Notes: a model not told the origin generated them from the letters alone. A stretch of 64,000 bases of DNA from Rhizobacter sp. Root1238 (GCF_001425825.1 NZ_LMDM01000002.1:166833-230832), one strand, 5' to 3'. Shown: positions 7,888 through 15,757, numbered from the stretch's first letter. Translations and numbers: made by a program.

Positions 7888-8895
7888 ATGGTCACGCGAG
7901 CAACTGCAGTACACGAGAAGGTCCAACTGCTGGATGTGCTGCTTGGAGCTATTCGCGATTCGGGCTCGCAGTGCATAGTCGTTGATGAGCATCATCCGTT
8001 CGGGATCCAAATTCTCAGTCCTGACGGATTCGTGTTGCCTGCCCGCTTTTACATATGGAATTGCACCCATGGAGGCGGTTCGAAACGTGCAAGAGACGAG
8101 TTTCGTATTCAATTCACTCCTGCCGCGCAGGTCCCTAAATTGCACGTGGGAGAAGTTGTAGTTCTCCTGGGCTGGCATGACGGTTACGAGGTTTTCGTCG
8201 GATGGAGCATAGCTCATCATGCGAATCAAAAAGGCAAATCTCCTTCGGCGCAAGTCAAAGAAGCTACCTTGGCCGCCGCGCACACCAACGCATTTTCAAT
8301 TCAGATCAAGACGAATGGACAAATCGTTGTCGCGTTCAAGCCGCAGTTTCTAGTGGATTATGTCCAAGAGGCTGATCAGCTGCATGGGTATAAACATGCA
8401 AAGACCGACCTTCAGCCGCTAAACGATCTTGCTAAGGTCAACGATTCCGATGTTGAGGCAATCGGTGATCAAGAGCGAAAAAGGATTGTGACGCGGATAC
8501 TCCGAAAATATAGGGCATTCGATTTCCGGGCTCGAGTCCTCAGCGCGTACAAAAACCGTTGTGCATTCTGTGGGGTTCAGTTGGAGCTCTTGGATGCTGC
8601 TCATATTCTGCCGGTGGCAGATGGAAGGAGTAGGGATAGTACATTCAATGGGATCGCGCTTTGCAAAATGCATCATGCCGCATTTGATAGGGTATTGATA
8701 TCGTTTAATGACAAGTATAAAATTGAAACAAGTCAACATGAGATCCAGCGGCTCGCGGCAGCAGGGCGCGACGGTGGATTGGGGCAGTTCAATTCCATGT
8801 TGCGGCCAATGATCGAATTACCGGTTGATGCTCGGGATTATCCGCCGCCAGCATTGATCAACACGGCTCGGGCGAGCCGTGGCTGGAAGCCCTAG
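7888..8895 (+). CDS. HNH restriction endonuclease
   Basis: A 335-residue protein whose C-terminal part is an HNH (beta-beta-alpha metal) nuclease: a zinc-binding CAFC pair (C225, C228), AAHI with H239, then FNGIALCKMHHAAFD with N254, C259 and H262/H263. The N-terminal 150 residues form a separate domain with FYIWNCTHGGG and DEFRIQFT, probably for DNA recognition; I do not recognise its family. Its place directly behind two methyltransferases, with similar low GC, marks it as the restriction enzyme of the set. A methylation-dependent enzyme of the McrA type is the alternative, but that would be self-damaging beside two active C5 methyltransferases. Confidence 0.85.
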   Translation: MVTRATAVHEKVQLLDVLLGAIRDSGSQCIVVDEHHPFGIQILSPDGFVLPARFYIWNCTHGGGSKRARDEFRIQFTPAAQVPKLHVGEVVVLLGWHDGYEVFVGWSIAHHANQKGKSPSAQVKEATLAAAHTNAFSIQIKTNGQIVVAFKPQFLVDYVQEADQLHGYKHAKTDLQPLNDLAKVNDSDVEAIGDQERKRIVTRILRKYRAFDFRARVLSAYKNRCAFCGVQLELLDAAHILPVADGRSRDSTFNGIALCKMHHAAFDRVLISFNDKYKIETSQHEIQRLAAAGRDGGLGQFNSMLRPMIELPVDARDYPPPALINTARASRGWKP

Positions 8896-9301
8896 TTTTG
8901 TCTGGTTAACGGGTATGACCCAACGGCCGACGAGTCCCGTACGCATAGTTGCATTCCGCATGCCGACTGTGCTGCAGAAGTCCGCAACTTGAATTATTAT
9001 TTCAGTTGTTCGGAAGGATTTCCCATCGTCACCGAGTTCCTGATCCCTGCTGCCTAGGCAGCGCTCATCGCCGGGCTATCGGATCGCCATATGAGCCGAG
9101 TCATCGGGGAGTACTGATGCCGGCAGTCTTGTTCGAGCATCTGGGGAGCAGTCGGAAATTCGCGAGGCCGTGTGCGGCCTCCACGAAGTTGTACTTCGAT
9201 GACGAGAACTGGCTCGTTGCTGAGGCTCGTCGAAAGGTGGCTCGAGGAGCTTGTCGAGCGTGTCGTGCAGCTGCAGTGCAGCGCTGAGGTGCTCTCATCT
9301 G
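8896..9301 (+). other. Gene-free stretch between the HNH endonuclease and the antitoxin
   Basis: About 400 bp with no gene I can support. Short open frames exist (for example from ATG 9118) but have no recognisable composition or family. The stretch 8985-9010 is AT-rich (GAATTATTATTTCAG). The right part, 9150-9300, may be decayed coding DNA. Confidence 0.4.
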
Positions 9302-9688
9302 ATGACGCATCCAGACAAGTTCAGTTGGGAAGTCGTCAACTATTCTGTGGAGGTCGATGCGATGCCCTACGTTGTCGAGGTATCAGCGAGGGCGAAGGAT
9401 GTCTCCGACGCTGACGCGCTGGTGGTGACCAGTCCAGACGTGATGGGCGGCGCGGCGGTATTTGCCGGGACGCGCGTGCCGATCGACATCGTGCTGGGAT
9501 CGGTTGCCGCGGGAGTCGATGTCCAGCGCTTGAAGGTGTCATGCCCCTTCCTGACCGAGGCGCACCTCCAGGCTGCCCGCGTCTATGAAGAAATGCGCCC
9601 GCGGCGCGGCCGCCCACGAAGGCTGGCGGAAATCAATCCGCCGAAGACGTGCCGTGTCACCAAGGTGGTGAGGCGCGCTGCTGAATGA
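9302..9688 (+). CDS. DUF433-family antitoxin
   Basis: A 128-residue protein from ATG 9302. The core, TSPDVMGGAAVFAGTRVPIDIVLGSVAAGV followed by a helix, is the typical DUF433 helix-turn-helix pattern (G-x-P-x-F-x-G-T-R-V-P), found in antitoxins that pair with PIN-like DUF5615 toxins. The N-terminal 40 residues (FSWEVVNYSVEVDAMPYVVEV) and a basic tail (RPRRGRPRRLAEINPPKTCRV) extend the core. The core deviates where the usual I-R-F-x-x-L is replaced by VPIDIVLGS. Its stop overlaps the start of the toxin remnant (ATGA), the normal coupling in such operons. As the toxin is truncated, this gene is an orphan antitoxin. Confidence 0.8.
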   Translation: MTHPDKFSWEVVNYSVEVDAMPYVVEVSARAKDVSDADALVVTSPDVMGGAAVFAGTRVPIDIVLGSVAAGVDVQRLKVSCPFLTEAHLQAARVYEEMRPRRGRPRRLAEINPPKTCRVTKVVRRAAE

Positions 9689-9744
9689 CGCTCCGCTTGC
9701 TGATAGACGAGTGCCTCAGCCTGGAACTTGTTCAGTTTGACTGA
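9685..9744 (+). pseudogene. Truncated DUF5615 PIN-like toxin
   Basis: The frame begins at ATG 9685, overlapping the antitoxin stop, and reads MTLRLLIDECLSLELVQFD before TGA at 9742-9744. The opening L-R-L-L-I-D-E-C-L-S is the start of DUF5615 toxins, including the D-E of the nuclease site. These proteins are normally about 110-120 residues, so only the first 19 residues remain. The downstream 150 bp gave no continuation that I could see in another frame, which points to a deletion or insertion rather than a point mutation. Confidence 0.65.
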
Positions 9745-9898
9745 GCCCGGCAGGGCGATTCCGCACGGCGCCGCTAGCTCAGGTAGAGTGCCCACCGAAG
9801 GACTGCCGTTCAGCGAGTTTGGAAGGGCAGCGCCGCCCCGCGAGGGGTCCGACCTGGAGTGGGAGTTCGCTGGCAACAGCGATAGAGAAACTCGCATG

Positions 9899-9924
9899 CG
9901 ACGACCACCTTTGCGTGGTCGTCG
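9899..9924 (+). terminator. Hairpin terminator at the end of the accessory island
   Basis: Arms CGACGACCAC (9899-9908) and GTGGTCGTCG (9915-9924) form a perfect 10-bp stem with the loop CTTTGC, followed by TCTCCTTCGTCT. The T-run is weak, but the stem is strong. It would stop transcripts of the antitoxin operon, and its symmetry could serve either strand. Confidence 0.5.
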
Positions 9925-9948
9925 TCTCCTTCGTCTGATCGGGCGATC

Positions 9949-10113
9949 TTGCGGATCGTAGCTCTACAGTAAAATCCGTCTCCGGGGGGAAGAGCGTCCC
10001 CCCGCAACCAAAATCAGGTCAGGTCGTCATGCATGCTGTCATGCATATGGTCATAGACGCAGCGACGACCAAGCCGCCACAAAACGCCCACGCCATGTGG
10101 GCGTTTTGCTTTG
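9949..10113 (+). ncRNA. Possible leader RNA or small RNA upstream of the QueD-like gene
   Basis: A candidate promoter (TTGCGG at 9949, TAAAAT at 9970-9975, spacing 15) is followed by a short region rich in structure: a GGGGGG/CCCCCC hairpin at 9984-10003, a 12-nt-period repeat of GTCATGCAT (10026, 10038, with a third partial at 10050) enclosed by GTCGTC/GACGAC, and a perfect 11-bp terminator-like hairpin at 10081-10107 (AAAACGCCCAC, loop GCCAT, GTGGGCGTTTT) followed by GCTTT. It would give an RNA of about 125 nt ending 55 bp before the QueD gene. It does not match the known preQ1 riboswitch consensus. Either an attenuated leader or an independent small RNA is possible. Confidence 0.35.
10081..10112 (+). 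terminator. Perfect 11-bp hairpin terminator upstream of the QueD-like gene
   Basis: AAAACGCCCAC (10081-10091) pairs with GTGGGCGTTTT (10097-10107) across a GCCAT loop, followed by GCTTTGC. The A-run on the left and T-run on the right make it work in both directions. Confidence 0.6.
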
Positions 10114-10165
10114 CGTGCGCGCTTTCCTGCGGGTTGGCGACAATCGCAGGCCGAGCAGGAACAAC

Positions 10166-11272
10166 ATGCCGATCAAGACCCTTCACTGTGCCGCCAGCGG
10201 CTTCGAATCCGCCTGCGAGGTGAGCCTGCTGCCGGCCGGCCATCGCTCCCGGCGACTGCACGGCCACAGCTTCCTCGCGACGCTGCGCGCCGAACTGCCG
10301 GCCAACTGGGCCGCGTTCGCCGGCGGCGAGGTCGAACGCCTGCGCGCCGACCTCGAATCGCGCACCGCGCAGCTCGACTACCGCCTGCTGAACGACATCG
10401 TCGCGCAACCGACCGACGAGAACCTCGCGCGCTGGATCCGCTCGCAGCTCGACGCCCCCGGCATCACGCAGCTCGGCATCCAGAGCACCGCGCACGGCGG
10501 TGTCGACCTCGATGCCGCCGGCCAGGCGCACGTGTGGCGGCGCTACCTCTTCCAGGCCGCCCACCAGCTGCCGAACGTGCCGCTCGGCCACAAGTGCGGC
10601 CGCATGCACGGCCACGGCTTCGAGGTCATCGTGCATGCCAACCAGGACCTCGGCGCGCGCGACCTCAGCATCGACTACGACCACCTCGACGACTGCTGGG
10701 CGCCGCTGCACCATGAGCTGAACTACGGCTGCCTGAACGACCTGCCCGGCCTGCAGAACCCGACCAGCGAGCTGATGTCGAGCTGGATCTGGGAGCGCCT
10801 GAAGCCGACGCTGCCCGAGCTCTCGTGGATCACCGTCTACGAGACCGCATCGTGCGGCGCCAACTTCGACGGCCGCCACCACCGCATCTGGAAAGAGTTC
10901 ACGCTCGACAGTGCGCTGCAGCTCAGGCACGCGCCCGACGGCAGCCCGCTGCGCCGCATCCACGGCCACACCTACACGCTGCGGCTGCACCTGGCCGCGC
11001 CGCTCGACACGCTGATGGGCTGGACGGTCGATTTCGGCGATGTGAAGACGCTCTTCGATCCGATCTTCAAAGCGCTCGACCACCGGCCGCTCCACGAGAT
11101 CGAAGGCCTCGCCGACTGCGACACCGCCACGCTCGCCGCGTGGATCCTCCGGCAAGCCCGCGCGGTGCTGCCGATGGTCGACCGCGTCGACCTCTACGAA
11201 ACGCGCGGCTGCGGCGCCATCGTGATCGCCGACCAGGCCGAGGCGCAAGCCGGCCTCGCGATCCCGATCTGA
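10166..11272 (+). CDS. queD: Three-domain 6-pyruvoyl-tetrahydropterin synthase / QueD-like protein
   Basis: A 368-residue protein made of three QueD/PTPS-like units in a row, about three times the usual 120 residues. QueD makes 6-carboxytetrahydropterin from dihydroneopterin triphosphate, the first committed step to queuosine. Only the middle unit (about 125-240) has a full set of residues: H133, C144, the HGH pair H148/H150, H183 and E226 (YETASCG). The first unit (1-120) keeps HGH (H32, H34) but has C17 in place of the first zinc histidine, no catalytic cysteine and no glutamate. The third (245-355) keeps HGH (266-268), LDH (306) and E345 but lacks the cysteine and the first histidine. QueE lies 23 bp downstream. 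The start is ATG 10166; the outer units are probably structural. Confidence 0.85.
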   Translation: MPIKTLHCAASGFESACEVSLLPAGHRSRRLHGHSFLATLRAELPANWAAFAGGEVERLRADLESRTAQLDYRLLNDIVAQPTDENLARWIRSQLDAPGITQLGIQSTAHGGVDLDAAGQAHVWRRYLFQAAHQLPNVPLGHKCGRMHGHGFEVIVHANQDLGARDLSIDYDHLDDCWAPLHHELNYGCLNDLPGLQNPTSELMSSWIWERLKPTLPELSWITVYETASCGANFDGRHHRIWKEFTLDSALQLRHAPDGSPLRRIHGHTYTLRLHLAAPLDTLMGWTVDFGDVKTLFDPIFKALDHRPLHEIEGLADCDTATLAAWILRQARAVLPMVDRVDLYETRGCGAIVIADQAEAQAGLAIPI

Positions 11273-11295
11273 ACGAACCCACGGAAGGAAGCGGC

Positions 11296-11931
11296 ATGAC
11301 CTACGCGGTCAAGGAAATGTTCTACACGCTGCAAGGCGAGGGCGCCCAAGCCGGCCGCCCCGCGGTGTTCTGCCGCTTCGCCGGTTGCAACCTGTGGTCC
11401 GGCCGCGAGCAGGACCGCGCCGCCGCCGTCTGCCAGTTCTGCGACACCGACTTCGTCGGCACCAACGGCGTCGGCGGCGGCAAGTTCGACAGCGCGCTCG
11501 TGCTGGCGCAGGCGGTCGCATCGCACTGGCCGCTGCCGCGCACCGGCCGCCCGTTCGTCGTCTGCACCGGCGGCGAACCGCTGCTGCAGCTCGACGAGGC
11601 GCTGATCGACGCCCTTCACGCGCAGGGATTCGAGGTCGCCGTCGAGACCAACGGCACGCAGCCGGCACCGAAGGGCCTCGACTGGATCTGCGTCAGCCCG
11701 AAGGCCGACGCCGCGCTGGTGCTGACGAAGGGCCACGAGCTGAAACTCGTCTTCCCGCAGGCGAAAGCGATGCCCGAGCGCTTCACGGCGCTCCAGTTCG
11801 ACCACTTCTTCCTGCAGCCGATGGATGGCCTGGAGCGCAAGCGCCACACCGAACAGGCGGTCGCGTACTGCCTGGCGCATCCGCTGTGGCACCTGAGCGT
11901 GCAGACGCACAAGTACATCGGCATCGCGTGA
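11296..11931 (+). CDS. queE: 7-carboxy-7-deazaguanine synthase QueE (radical SAM)
   Basis: A 211-residue radical SAM enzyme that converts 6-carboxytetrahydropterin to 7-carboxy-7-deazaguanine in queuosine biosynthesis. Visible are the N-terminal substrate motif FYTLQGEGAQAG, the cluster-binding cysteines in the C-x14-C-x2-C spacing typical of the proteobacterial branch (the usual radical SAM spacing is C-x3-C-x2-C), TGGEPLLQ, VETNGT and CVSPK. An upstream GGAAGGAAG stretch provides a ribosome site for ATG 11296. It forms an operon with the QueD-like gene. Confidence 0.95.
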   Translation: MTYAVKEMFYTLQGEGAQAGRPAVFCRFAGCNLWSGREQDRAAAVCQFCDTDFVGTNGVGGGKFDSALVLAQAVASHWPLPRTGRPFVVCTGGEPLLQLDEALIDALHAQGFEVAVETNGTQPAPKGLDWICVSPKADAALVLTKGHELKLVFPQAKAMPERFTALQFDHFFLQPMDGLERKRHTEQAVAYCLAHPLWHLSVQTHKYIGIA

Positions 11932-11948
11932 CCTGCTGAGCCGATGCA

Positions 11949-12494
11949 ATGACCCCGCGCCACGCTGTCTTCGCCACCGCCATCGGCCCGTGCGCGATCG
12001 CGTGGGGTGGGAACGGCATCGTCGGCGCGTGGCTGCCCGATGCCGATGAGGCGGCCCTGCGCCGGCGCATCCGGCGGCGGTTGGCCGCATCGGTCGAAGA
12101 CACCGCACCCGCGGCGATCCAGGCCGTCATCGGCCGCCTGCAGGCCTTGATGACCGGCGAGCGCGTCGACCTGTCGCGTTCCCCGCTGGACCTGGATGGG
12201 CTGCCCGATTTCCACCGCCGCACCTACGCGATCGCGCTCGCGATCCCGCCGGGCGAGACGCGCAGCTACGGCGAGATCGCGCAGCAGCTCGGCGAGCCCG
12301 GCAGCGCCCGCGCGGTCGGCCAGGCGATGGGCAGCAACCCGTTCCCGCCGATCGTGCCGTGCCACCGCGTGCTGGCCGCCGGAGGTCGTTCGGGCGGCTT
12401 CTCGTCGCCGGGCGGGCTCGACATGAAGCGCCGCCTGCTCGTCATCGAACGCGCCCGCATCGGCAGCGAGCCGGGCCTGTTCGACGACCTGTAG
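11949..12494 (+). CDS. ogt: Methylated-DNA--protein-cysteine methyltransferase
   Basis: A 181-residue suicide DNA repair protein that moves the alkyl group from O6-methylguanine to its own cysteine. The active-site motif PCHRV is present (C138), preceded by the helix-turn-helix region SYGEIAQQLGEPGSARAVGQAMGSNP with the arginine finger. The N-terminal ribonuclease-like domain is about 90 residues. Length fits Ogt/MGMT without an Ada regulatory domain. It begins 17 bp after queE and may share its transcript. Confidence 0.93.
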   Translation: MTPRHAVFATAIGPCAIAWGGNGIVGAWLPDADEAALRRRIRRRLAASVEDTAPAAIQAVIGRLQALMTGERVDLSRSPLDLDGLPDFHRRTYAIALAIPPGETRSYGEIAQQLGEPGSARAVGQAMGSNPFPPIVPCHRVLAAGGRSGGFSSPGGLDMKRRLLVIERARIGSEPGLFDDL

Positions 12495-12532
12495 CGCGCG
12501 TTGCTGCCGCGAACGCTGGCATCATCCACGCG

Positions 12533-12862
12533 ATGTCCGACGAGTACCAGATCCACGTTCCGCCGTCTTTCTACGCGCTGTACACCGACGCGCGCCAGCG
12601 CCTGACGGTGCCGCTCGCCGAATTGCGCCAGCGCTCCGAGCTGTGCGAAGACCTGGCCCAGCACCTGAGCGAGCGTGCGGCTGCGCAGCATTTCGGCACC
12701 GGTGCCTCGACCGGATCGGTGCTCGCCGACTGCCTGCGCGGCTTGCAGGCGGGTCCGGTGGTCACGCCGGCCGAAGCGGTGTGGGTGGTGCACCGCCTCG
12801 CCGAACTGCTCGGCTGGCCGTTCCTCGAGCCTGACGACGGCCAGGCGAGCGCAGGCGACTGA
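12533..12862 (+). CDS. Small protein of unknown function
   Basis: A 109-residue protein from ATG 12533. It starts MSDEYQIHVPPSFYALYTDARQRL and contains a helical region with SELCEDLAQHLSERA. There is no signal peptide, membrane span or known motif. Codon usage fits the flanking genes and it sits 38 bp after ogt on the same strand, so it is probably a real gene. The phrase VPPSFYALY is seen in small conserved betaproteobacterial proteins of unknown role. Confidence 0.65.
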   Translation: MSDEYQIHVPPSFYALYTDARQRLTVPLAELRQRSELCEDLAQHLSERAAAQHFGTGASTGSVLADCLRGLQAGPVVTPAEAVWVVHRLAELLGWPFLEPDDGQASAGD

Positions 12863-12882
12863 GCCGCCCCTTCGCGACCGGG

Positions 12883-13971
12883 CTATTCCGCCTGGCCGCC
12901 GGCGAGCGCGCTGTTGGCGACCACGGTCGTCGATGCGGGCGCCACCTTCGGCGCCTCCAGCAGCGCGAGCGTCGGGCTCTTCAGGGTCTTCGCGAAGCCG
13001 ATCACCGTCTGGTTCGGCTGGTACGGCAACGCCTGCCACGGGTTCGCGCCGTGGCTCATCAGGAACGTCACCATCTGGGCCTGCGCGCGCTCGTCGTTCA
13101 TGAACGACGGAACGACGACACGGGCCAGCGGAATCCACGGCAGCTGCTGGCCTTGCGTCGACGGCACCTTGTCGACCAGCTTCGGTTCGCGCTTGAACCA
13201 CCATTCGAGCGCCGCGTAGTCGGAGGTGCGCAGCGCCTCTTCGAAACCGGCGGTCAGCTTGCCCTGGAACGGGCCGAGGCCGGCCTTCGCGGTGTGGCCG
13301 GCCGCTTCGAGCTTGCTCGCCAGCGGCGTCTGCAGCGCGCTCGGGTGCAGCGCGCCCAGCGGGCTGAAGGCCAGCTGGCCGACGGCCAGGCCGCCCTGGT
13401 CGGCCCACTGCGAGATCACCTCGTCGAGCCCGGCGGCGCGTGCGCTCGGCGAGCTCAGCAGCCGCACGACGTCATGGTTGACCGCGCGCGAATCCACCTC
13501 GGCCAGGAAGCGCAGCGAACGCAGCGCCTGCGGCGTCGCCTTGGAGAAATCGACCGGGTTCGGCGACCGCGCCAGCGCGACCATCGGCGGCATGTAGCAG
13601 GTCTCGGGCTGCGCGCCCTTGTCCAGCAGTTCCGGCAGCACCGGCCAGAACTGCGGGTCGCGGGCCGCGAGCGTCAGCACGCATTCCTGGAAGCCGCTGG
13701 CGCGGATGTCGGCGACCTGCAGGCTGCCCGGCTGGAACGGCAGGCAGCGCGGGGTCAGTGCGCGCTGTGCGGAATTCAACGACGCGCAGGACTGCGGATC
13801 GCCTTCGGTCAGCTTGGCGTGGATGTGCTTGATGATTTCCCAGGTCGGGCTGGTGTCGGTGGCGACGCCGGTGACGCTCATGATCGCGCTCGCGGTCGTG
13901 GTGCAGCCGCCGGTCAACAGCAGGCCCGAAATCGTGGCACCGAGCAGCACCACGCGAGGCAGAAAGTTCAT
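12883..13971 (-). CDS. Predicted lipoprotein of unknown function
   Basis: A 362-residue protein. The N-terminus from the second ATG (13971) reads as a lipoprotein signal: a basic start, a hydrophobic stretch LLGATISGLLLTG and the lipobox LTGGC, so it is likely anchored in a membrane after cleavage before the cysteine. An upstream ATG at 13992 would add seven residues and is less likely. The C-terminal half has ankyrin-like phrases (TSDYAALEWWFKREP, MVTFLMSHGANPWQALP). Convergent with the small gene upstream and not in a clear operon. Confidence 0.6.
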   Translation of the reverse strand: MNFLPRVVLLGATISGLLLTGGCTTTASAIMSVTGVATDTSPTWEIIKHIHAKLTEGDPQSCASLNSAQRALTPRCLPFQPGSLQVADIRASGFQECVLTLAARDPQFWPVLPELLDKGAQPETCYMPPMVALARSPNPVDFSKATPQALRSLRFLAEVDSRAVNHDVVRLLSSPSARAAGLDEVISQWADQGGLAVGQLAFSPLGALHPSALQTPLASKLEAAGHTAKAGLGPFQGKLTAGFEEALRTSDYAALEWWFKREPKLVDKVPSTQGQQLPWIPLARVVVPSFMNDERAQAQMVTFLMSHGANPWQALPYQPNQTVIGFAKTLKSPTLALLEAPKVAPASTTVVANSALAGGQAE

Positions 13972-14297
13972 GAGGTGGCGCTCCCAACGCACAGCCGCCC
14001 GGCTCGTGGCCGGAATGCCCTGTCCAGCGCAAAAAACACGCCACCGCCGTATCGCGCGTCCAGCGCGGTGCGCGTGCGGATCGCGAAGTGGTGCATGGCC
14101 GCACGAAGCGTGAATCGGCGCGGGTTGCGCGCGATGTTGGGAAGCACTCGCCCGACTGCCGCCGGTGAAACGGATGCTGACGCACGTGACACAAATGGGA
14201 AGCCCGCACCGGCGCCGGGATCAAGCCGGGCAAAAAACGGCAGGCCCGCGACAGCCGGTAACGCCGCGTGTCGACGCGTTGTAAGCCTGACGAAATG
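13972..14297 (-). other. Gene-free stretch between the lipoprotein and the first transporter operon
   Basis: About 325 bp. Short frames can be read but none has a recognisable product. No repeat, terminator or operator stands out. It should contain the lipoprotein promoter and the end of the benzoate transporter transcript. Confidence 0.4.
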
Positions 14298-15011
14298 TCA
14301 GACGCCGAGCCAGCGCGTCAGCGCTGCATCGTCGGCAGCGAGTGTCGCGGATGCCGCCGCGCAGACGATCCGCCCCTTCTCCAGCACCACCGCCTGGTCG
14401 GTGTGCGCCAGCACGCGCCGCACGTTGCGGTCGACGATCAGCGTGCCGATGCCGCTGGCGCGGATCTGCGCGATCACGCGCCAGATCTCGGCCACCACCA
14501 GCGGCGCGAGGCCTTCGGTCGCTTCGTCGAGGATCAGCAGCCGCGGGCTGGTCATCAGCGCGCGGCCGATCGCCAGCATCTGCTGTTCGCCACCCGACAG
14601 CTGGTGGCCGCCATGCGCCAGCCGTTCGCCGAGCCGTGGAAACGTTTCCAGAACGCGCTCCAGCGGCCACGGTCGCTGGCCGTCGGCGGCGGCCCGCGCG
14701 GCCATCACCAGGTTCTCGCGCACCGACAGGTTCGGGAAGATGCCGCGGCCCTCGGGCACGTAGCTGACGCCGAGCCGTGCGATGCGCTCCGGCGGCCAGC
14801 CGGTCACGTCGCGGCCCTGCCAGTGCACGCGGCCGGCCGTCGGGCGCAGGTAGCCCATCAGCGTGCGGATCAGCGTCGTCTTGCCCATGCCGTTGCGGCC
14901 GAGCAGGCCGAGCGCGCTGCCGGCCGGCAGCGCGAACGACACGCCGTGCAGCACGCGGCTGTCGCCGTAGCCGGCATGCAGCGCGTCGATCTCGACCAGC
15001 GGCGCGTTCAT
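14298..15011 (-). CDS. livF: Branched-chain/aromatic acid ABC transporter ATPase, LivF type
   Basis: A 237-residue ABC ATPase. Walker A is GRNGMGKT, the signature is LSGGEQQMLAIGRAL, and Walker B is LLILDEATEGLAP. The switch region reads LIVDRNV where the usual LivF pattern is L-V-E-Q-N, so the glutamine/asparagine region is changed. It is the last gene of a seven-gene minus-strand operon that starts with benzoate-CoA ligase, so the complex probably imports benzoate or a related acid. The start overlaps the LivG stop by four bases. LivF-type subunits have short C-termini and pair with LivG to drive the permease. Confidence 0.9.
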   Translation of the reverse strand: MNAPLVEIDALHAGYGDSRVLHGVSFALPAGSALGLLGRNGMGKTTLIRTLMGYLRPTAGRVHWQGRDVTGWPPERIARLGVSYVPEGRGIFPNLSVRENLVMAARAAADGQRPWPLERVLETFPRLGERLAHGGHQLSGGEQQMLAIGRALMTSPRLLILDEATEGLAPLVVAEIWRVIAQIRASGIGTLIVDRNVRRVLAHTDQAVVLEKGRIVCAAASATLAADDAALTRWLGV

Positions 15012-15757
15012 GAATGCGCCTCGCCGAGGTAGGCCGTCACCACCTGCGGATGGTCGCGGATGCGCTGCGGCACATCGCACGCGATCACTGCGCCGTTGAC
15101 CATCACCGTGATGCGGTCGGCGATGCGGAACACCGCGTCCATGTCGTGCTCGATCAGCAGGATCGCGTGACCCGCCTTCAGCGACTGCAGCAGCGCGAGC
15201 ATGCGCTCGGTCTCCTCGGCGCCCATGCCGGCCAGCGGCTCGTCGAGCAGCAGCACGCGCGGCCGGGTGGCCAGGCACATCGCGATCTCGAGCTGGCGTT
15301 TCTCGCCGTGGCTCAGCGTGCCGGCGATGCGCTCGGCGCTGTCGCCGAGCCCGGCCGCCTGCAGTGCCTGCATCGCCACCGCGCGGCTGCCGGTGCAGCG
15401 CTGCGCCGACTGCCACACCTGCCACGGCCGCTGCAGCGCGGCCTGCGCGCTGAGGCGGCAGTTCTCGTGCACGCTGAAGCTGTCGAAGATCGTCGTGCGC
15501 TGGTAGCTGCGGCCGATGCCGCCGCGGGCGCGCCGTGGCTGCGACCAGCCGGTGATGTCGTCGTCGCCGAAACGGATGCGCCCCGACGTGGCCGGCAGCT
15601 CGCCCGACAGCAGGTTGACCAGCGTCGACTTGCCGGCGCCGTTGGTGCCGATCACCGCATGCACCTCGCCGAGCCGCAGGTCGAGCGACACCGCGTCGAC
15701 GGCCGTCAGCCCGCCGAACGTGCGCGACAGCGTCGTGGCCGCGATCACGATGCTCAT
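15008..15757 (-). CDS. livG: Branched-chain/aromatic acid ABC transporter ATPase, LivG type
   Basis: A 249-residue ABC ATPase. Walker A is GTNGAGKST, the signature LSHGEKRQLEIAM, Walker B VLLLDEPLAGM, and the switch LLIEHDMDAVF. The C-terminus has the LivG-type tail (DHPQVVTAYLG). The signature is H-G rather than G-G, as in many LivG proteins. It overlaps both neighbours by four bases (ATGA), a sign of tight translational coupling with LivM and LivF. Confidence 0.92.
   Translation of the reverse strand: MSIVIAATTLSRTFGGLTAVDAVSLDLRLGEVHAVIGTNGAGKSTLVNLLSGELPATSGRIRFGDDDITGWSQPRRARGGIGRSYQRTTIFDSFSVHENCRLSAQAALQRPWQVWQSAQRCTGSRAVAMQALQAAGLGDSAERIAGTLSHGEKRQLEIAMCLATRPRVLLLDEPLAGMGAEETERMLALLQSLKAGHAILLIEHDMDAVFRIADRITVMVNGAVIACDVPQRIRDHPQVVTAYLGEAHS

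Noticed and set aside
9766-9835. tRNA-like stretch with CTAGCTCAGGTAGAGT
   Set aside because: The D-arm-like part can pair, but no 5-bp anticodon stem with a 7-base loop and no GTTCRA T-loop follow at the right distance, so no tRNA is called.
9949-10113. preQ1 riboswitch upstream of the QueD-like gene
   Set aside because: The short AGAGG/CCUCU stem and A-rich tail of preQ1-I and the layout of the other classes are not found; only an unnamed structured RNA is offered.
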